A stretch of DNA of 24,823 nt, taken from the NCBI GenBank assembly GCA_014859075.1, contig JACUUW010000005.1, forward strand, positions 1 to 24,823, in the 5' to 3' direction. Numbering within the stretch: position 1 is the stretch's first letter; every line of letters begins with the position of its first letter. This DNA is from Desulforudis sp. Its GTDB lineage: Bacteria > Bacillota > Desulfotomaculia > Desulfotomaculales > Desulforudaceae. Below are positions 22,373-24,823 of the stretch, piece after piece. The position numbers and the translations under genes were made by a program. The notes beneath the pieces were generated by a model. It made no database searches. It worked only from the letters and a program-made list of their open reading frames with translations, and was not told where the DNA came from.

Positions 22373-22842
22373 AAAAGATTACAGGACTGCTGTCTCCCGT
22401 TTCAGTTGATTCTAAAGATTTTGGGTGATCAATTACGCAAGCATCCAAGACATTCGGTGGAATGAACGAAACGGCATCATCTGCTGATAATAATTGATTC
22501 TCTTATTCACCAATTTCACTGGGTGTCCCTGCAATTCTCAGGCCATAAATATATGAATACCGGCGGTGAACGGCCGTTTACCGCCAGTGAACGGAATGAC
22601 CCGGCTACGGATACAGCACGTCCCCCAGGCAATGACCAACCAAGCCCCCCTTTTCCCCTGTCAACCGAAAAATACTACTCTTCGACTCCAATCCGTTTTC
22701 GGTAACTATCAGAGACTTTACAATAGTCGTAATCACTGGTAAGCAATTTTTCGGGCCGTTAACGAGAAAGGAGGTACTTTGGAGTAGTGTAGACGACGCT
22801 TTGGATACAAGACGGGCAGGATGCTTGAAAGGAGTTAGGCTA
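22373..22842. other. Gap between integrase remnant and symporter gene
   Basis: No gene is supported. It holds a 24-bp near-perfect palindrome (22562-22585) and a strong ribosome-binding-like AAAGGAGG (22767-22774) followed by TTG-GAG-TAG. The real symporter ribosome binding site AAGGAG comes just before 22843. A candidate -10 TACAAT near 22720 has no convincing -35. Confidence 0.5.
22562..22585. promoter_or_regulatory. 24-bp palindrome, possible operator
   Basis: GGCGGTGAACGG (22562-22573) and CCGTTTACCGCC (22574-22585) are inverted copies with one mismatched pair. A half-site-like AGTGAACGG follows at 22586-22594. It lies about 260 bases before the symporter start. The binding protein is unknown. 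Confidence 0.4.
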
Positions 22843-24663
22843 ATGCAGGTAGACAGCACCTGGGTATGGATTTTTCTCATTGCTTACATCGTTTATGCTT
22901 TCTATTGGGGAATCAGGGGGTATTTCACGGAAAAAACATCCTCCGATTACACCATCGGCGGGCGGCAGATACCCATGATCGCCTTTCTCATGGCGGCCAC
23001 CGCGGCCTCGTTCAGCGGTTGGACCTTTATGGGCCACCCCGGCCTCATGGCTTTTGCCGGTTTGGCGTATGCTTTTGCTTCATTTTACGTGTTGACCATT
23101 CCCATCACGGGCACTTTTTTTGCCAAAAGAACCTGGCTGATGGGCAAGCGCTACGGATTCATCACGCCCGGCGACATGTACGCCTATTATTACAATAATG
23201 AATCGATGCGCTGGCTGGTGGTCATCACGGCCTTTCTATACGGCATGTTTTACTCCGCAGTACAGTTGATGTCCGCCGGGGCCCTTTTCCATTGGGTTAC
23301 GGGTTATCCAGCCAGCTTCGGCGCCATATTCCTCGCCGCCGTTGTATGGTTTTACGTGTTTACCGGTGGTTTGCGCGCCAGCACGTGGGTGGGTGTCGTC
23401 CAGTTCGTGCTCCTGGTGACCGGTATCACGATTATCGGCGCTTACGTACTGGCGCACTTCGGCGGTTGGTCGAACTTCAGCACGCAGGTGGCCGCGCTGG
23501 AGGCCCAGTACTTGAAGATTCCCTCGGTAATGGATTTCACCCTGGAAGGCGGCAAGTGGACCGCCCTGATGATATTAACTTACATGTTCTCCCTCATGGG
23601 CATCCAGTCGTCCCCGGCATTTACCATGTGGCAGTTTGCCAATAAGAACCCCCGGCCCTTTGCCTGGCAGCAGGTTTTCATGTCCACCTTCTTGGTGGGA
23701 TTTGCGTTGTTCTTCTTCACGGCTTTCCAGGGAATGGGCGCGATTGTCCTGGAACAGCAGGGGATTATCAGCTTTGCCACAGACGCCGACGTGGTTCCGG
23801 TCCTGATGACGAACTTCCTGCCGCCCATTATGCTGGGCCTGGTGTTTATCGGCGCCATCGCGGCCATGCATTCCACCGCCGCCCCTTACATCGGCACCGG
23901 GGGTTCCATCCTGGCCAGGGATGTGTGGTGGCTTTATATTCGCAAGAAAAAGGCCGGACACGCGGAGCAGATCTGGACGAACAGGGCTTTCACCACCATC
24001 CTCACCGTGGCGGCCCTGGTAGTGGGATTAACTTCTACGCAAGCGCTGGTAATGTTGGGGGGATTAGCCACTGCCTTCGGTTTCATCATGTACATCCCGC
24101 TTATGGGAACCCTTTGGGGCTTCCGCTTTCCGGCCATCGGGGCGGCACTGGGAGTTTTGGCCGGTATGATCGCCGTGTATATGACTTTCGGTGTATTTAA
24201 ATACCCGCTGACCATTCACAGCGCGGGATGGGGCATAGGTATCGGGCTGATTGTAGCTTACCTGTGCCGCGGCATTGGGATTAAGGACGACGAAAAAACC
24301 ATAAACCGACAGAAGGAAGTGCGCCAGTGGCTGGACAGCATCGAAGAACCCACCCCCACGGGACGGAAGTGGCGCAATGCCATGAAAATCGTGGTGCCCC
24401 TCTGGTACTTGTTCGCCATCGGGCCGTTCGCTATATGGGGTAATGATGCCTTTTCCTTCTTCGGCTTCCCGGCTCTTTGGTCCTGGCAGATAGTCTGGTG
24501 GATACTGGGTATAGTGATGATGTGGGCGCTCTGCTTCCGGGCGGAAATGTCCACGGTGAGCGACGAGCAAATCCAGCGTGCTGAAGTGGAGACCAACACC
24601 GTGGTGGAAGAGGTTACCGACGCTGCTATTAAAAGCCGGCCGTCATCCGGAAAATCCGTTTAG
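22843..24663 (+). CDS. Sodium:solute symporter (SSS/SLC5 family)
   Basis: Integral membrane transporter of 606 aa driven by sodium (or proton) gradient. The first helix starts at about residue 6 (WVWIFLIAYIVYAFYWGIRG) and is followed by SSDYTIGGRQIPMIAFLMAA, the typical SSS start with Y-x-x-GGR. AATAASFSGWTFMGHPGLMA follows, then about 12-13 helices in all. A conserved late helix is GLVFIGAIAAMHSTAAPYIG, the Na2-site helix region. The ~60-residue C-terminal tail after the last helix is charged. The ATG at 22843 follows AAGGAG by eight bases. The in-frame TTG at 22801 has no ribosome binding site at proper spacing. A 28-aa membrane peptide gene follows. The solute cannot be told from sequence; organic acids, amino acids and pantothenate are all known in the family. 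Confidence 0.9.
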   Translation: MQVDSTWVWIFLIAYIVYAFYWGIRGYFTEKTSSDYTIGGRQIPMIAFLMAATAASFSGWTFMGHPGLMAFAGLAYAFASFYVLTIPITGTFFAKRTWLMGKRYGFITPGDMYAYYYNNESMRWLVVITAFLYGMFYSAVQLMSAGALFHWVTGYPASFGAIFLAAVVWFYVFTGGLRASTWVGVVQFVLLVTGITIIGAYVLAHFGGWSNFSTQVAALEAQYLKIPSVMDFTLEGGKWTALMILTYMFSLMGIQSSPAFTMWQFANKNPRPFAWQQVFMSTFLVGFALFFFTAFQGMGAIVLEQQGIISFATDADVVPVLMTNFLPPIMLGLVFIGAIAAMHSTAAPYIGTGGSILARDVWWLYIRKKKAGHAEQIWTNRAFTTILTVAALVVGLTSTQALVMLGGLATAFGFIMYIPLMGTLWGFRFPAIGAALGVLAGMIAVYMTFGVFKYPLTIHSAGWGIGIGLIVAYLCRGIGIKDDEKTINRQKEVRQWLDSIEEPTPTGRKWRNAMKIVVPLWYLFAIGPFAIWGNDAFSFFGFPALWSWQIVWWILGIVMMWALCFRAEMSTVSDEQIQRAEVETNTVVEEVTDAAIKSRPSSGKSV

Positions 24664-24710
24664 ACCGCGCCGTCAGGGAGTGCGCATCTCGTTATAAGGG
24701 GGTATGAAGT

Positions 24711-24797
24711 GTGAAAACCGAAGATATTACTTTGCTGTGTGTGCTCGGGTTTTGCCTAATATGGCTTATTGCTTTCGGCGTCGGAGTATTCGGCTGA
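24711..24797 (+). CDS. Small membrane peptide next to the symporter, 28 aa
   Basis: GTG at 24711 has AAGGGGG eight bases upstream, and the frame ends at TGA 24795-24797. After a short polar start (MKTEDI) the peptide is one hydrophobic helix (TLLCVLGFCLIWLIAFGVGV) ending in FG. It lies 47 bases after the symporter and on the same strand. Several SSS transporters have tiny single-helix partner proteins, so an accessory subunit is likely by position and shape. I cannot assign it to a known family by sequence. Confidence 0.65.
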   Translation: MKTEDITLLCVLGFCLIWLIAFGVGVFG

Positions 24798-24823
24798 ATA
24801 CGATCTCCCTTTCTGCAACCGGG

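Noticed and set aside
1..24823. CRISPR array
   Set aside because: No regularly spaced repeats of 23-40 bases with unique spacers are seen anywhere in the window.

Overview
The window looks like chromosome from a GC-rich, Gram-positive, endospore-forming anaerobe of the Clostridia (the Desulforudis/Desulfotomaculum/Pelotomaculum type is my best guess). This is inference. It rests on strong AGGAGG-type ribosome binding sites, frequent GTG and TTG starts, a SleB-type cortex hydrolase, a pyruvoyl arginine decarboxylase and a TreT-type trehalose synthase. Most genes can be recognised at family level. Several starts are moved from the longest open frame to a codon with a proper ribosome binding site.

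Layout: (1) 0.2-2.0 kb: a secreted LysM/polysaccharide deacetylase, a 32-residue membrane peptide and a nitroreductase. (2) 2.3-7.9 kb: two paralogous UspA proteins flank a very long (about 1414 aa) PEP synthase-like fusion. The fusion has a full PpsA core, a degenerate second PEP-enzyme barrel and an unrecognised His/Glu-rich C-terminal domain. Its leader carries three TTGACA boxes and a terminator-like hairpin, so attenuation is possible. (3) 8.0-9.9 kb, minus strand: TreT coupled to a DUF5752-type protein. (4) 10.2-11.4 kb: two tandem paralogous proteins of unknown function. (5) 11.4-12.8 kb: a C_GCAxxG_C_C cysteine protein, a gap with repeats that look like an insertion-sequence scar, and a lower-GC membrane protein. 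(6) 12.9-14.7 kb, minus strand: tRNA-Cys, an AbiV/HEPN-type gene, a small coiled-coil protein, and a tRNA-Asp-Phe-Gly operon with promoter and terminator. (7) 14.7-16.9 kb, minus strand: a pdaD-speE-speB polyamine operon. (8) 17.0-19.6 kb: an endonuclease IV-like protein divergent from an orphan oligopeptide-type binding protein. (9) 19.6-21.5 kb: a Gln/Gly/Tyr/Asn-rich low-complexity protein, a 77-aa protein and SleB. (10) 21.6-22.4 kb: tRNA-Ala(CGC) followed by a decayed tyrosine-integrase gene, an old integration scar. (11) 22.8-24.8 kb: a sodium:solute symporter and a 28-residue membrane peptide.

How the genes may work together: PEP synthase makes PEP from pyruvate and so feeds gluconeogenesis, and TreT makes trehalose from nucleotide sugar plus glucose. 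With the two UspA proteins, the 2.3-9.9 kb block could be a stress or low-energy carbon module (inference). PdaD, SpeE and SpeB form a route from arginine to putrescine/spermidine, but no S-adenosylmethionine decarboxylase is in the window. The most unusual item is the UspA / PpsA-fusion / UspA locus.
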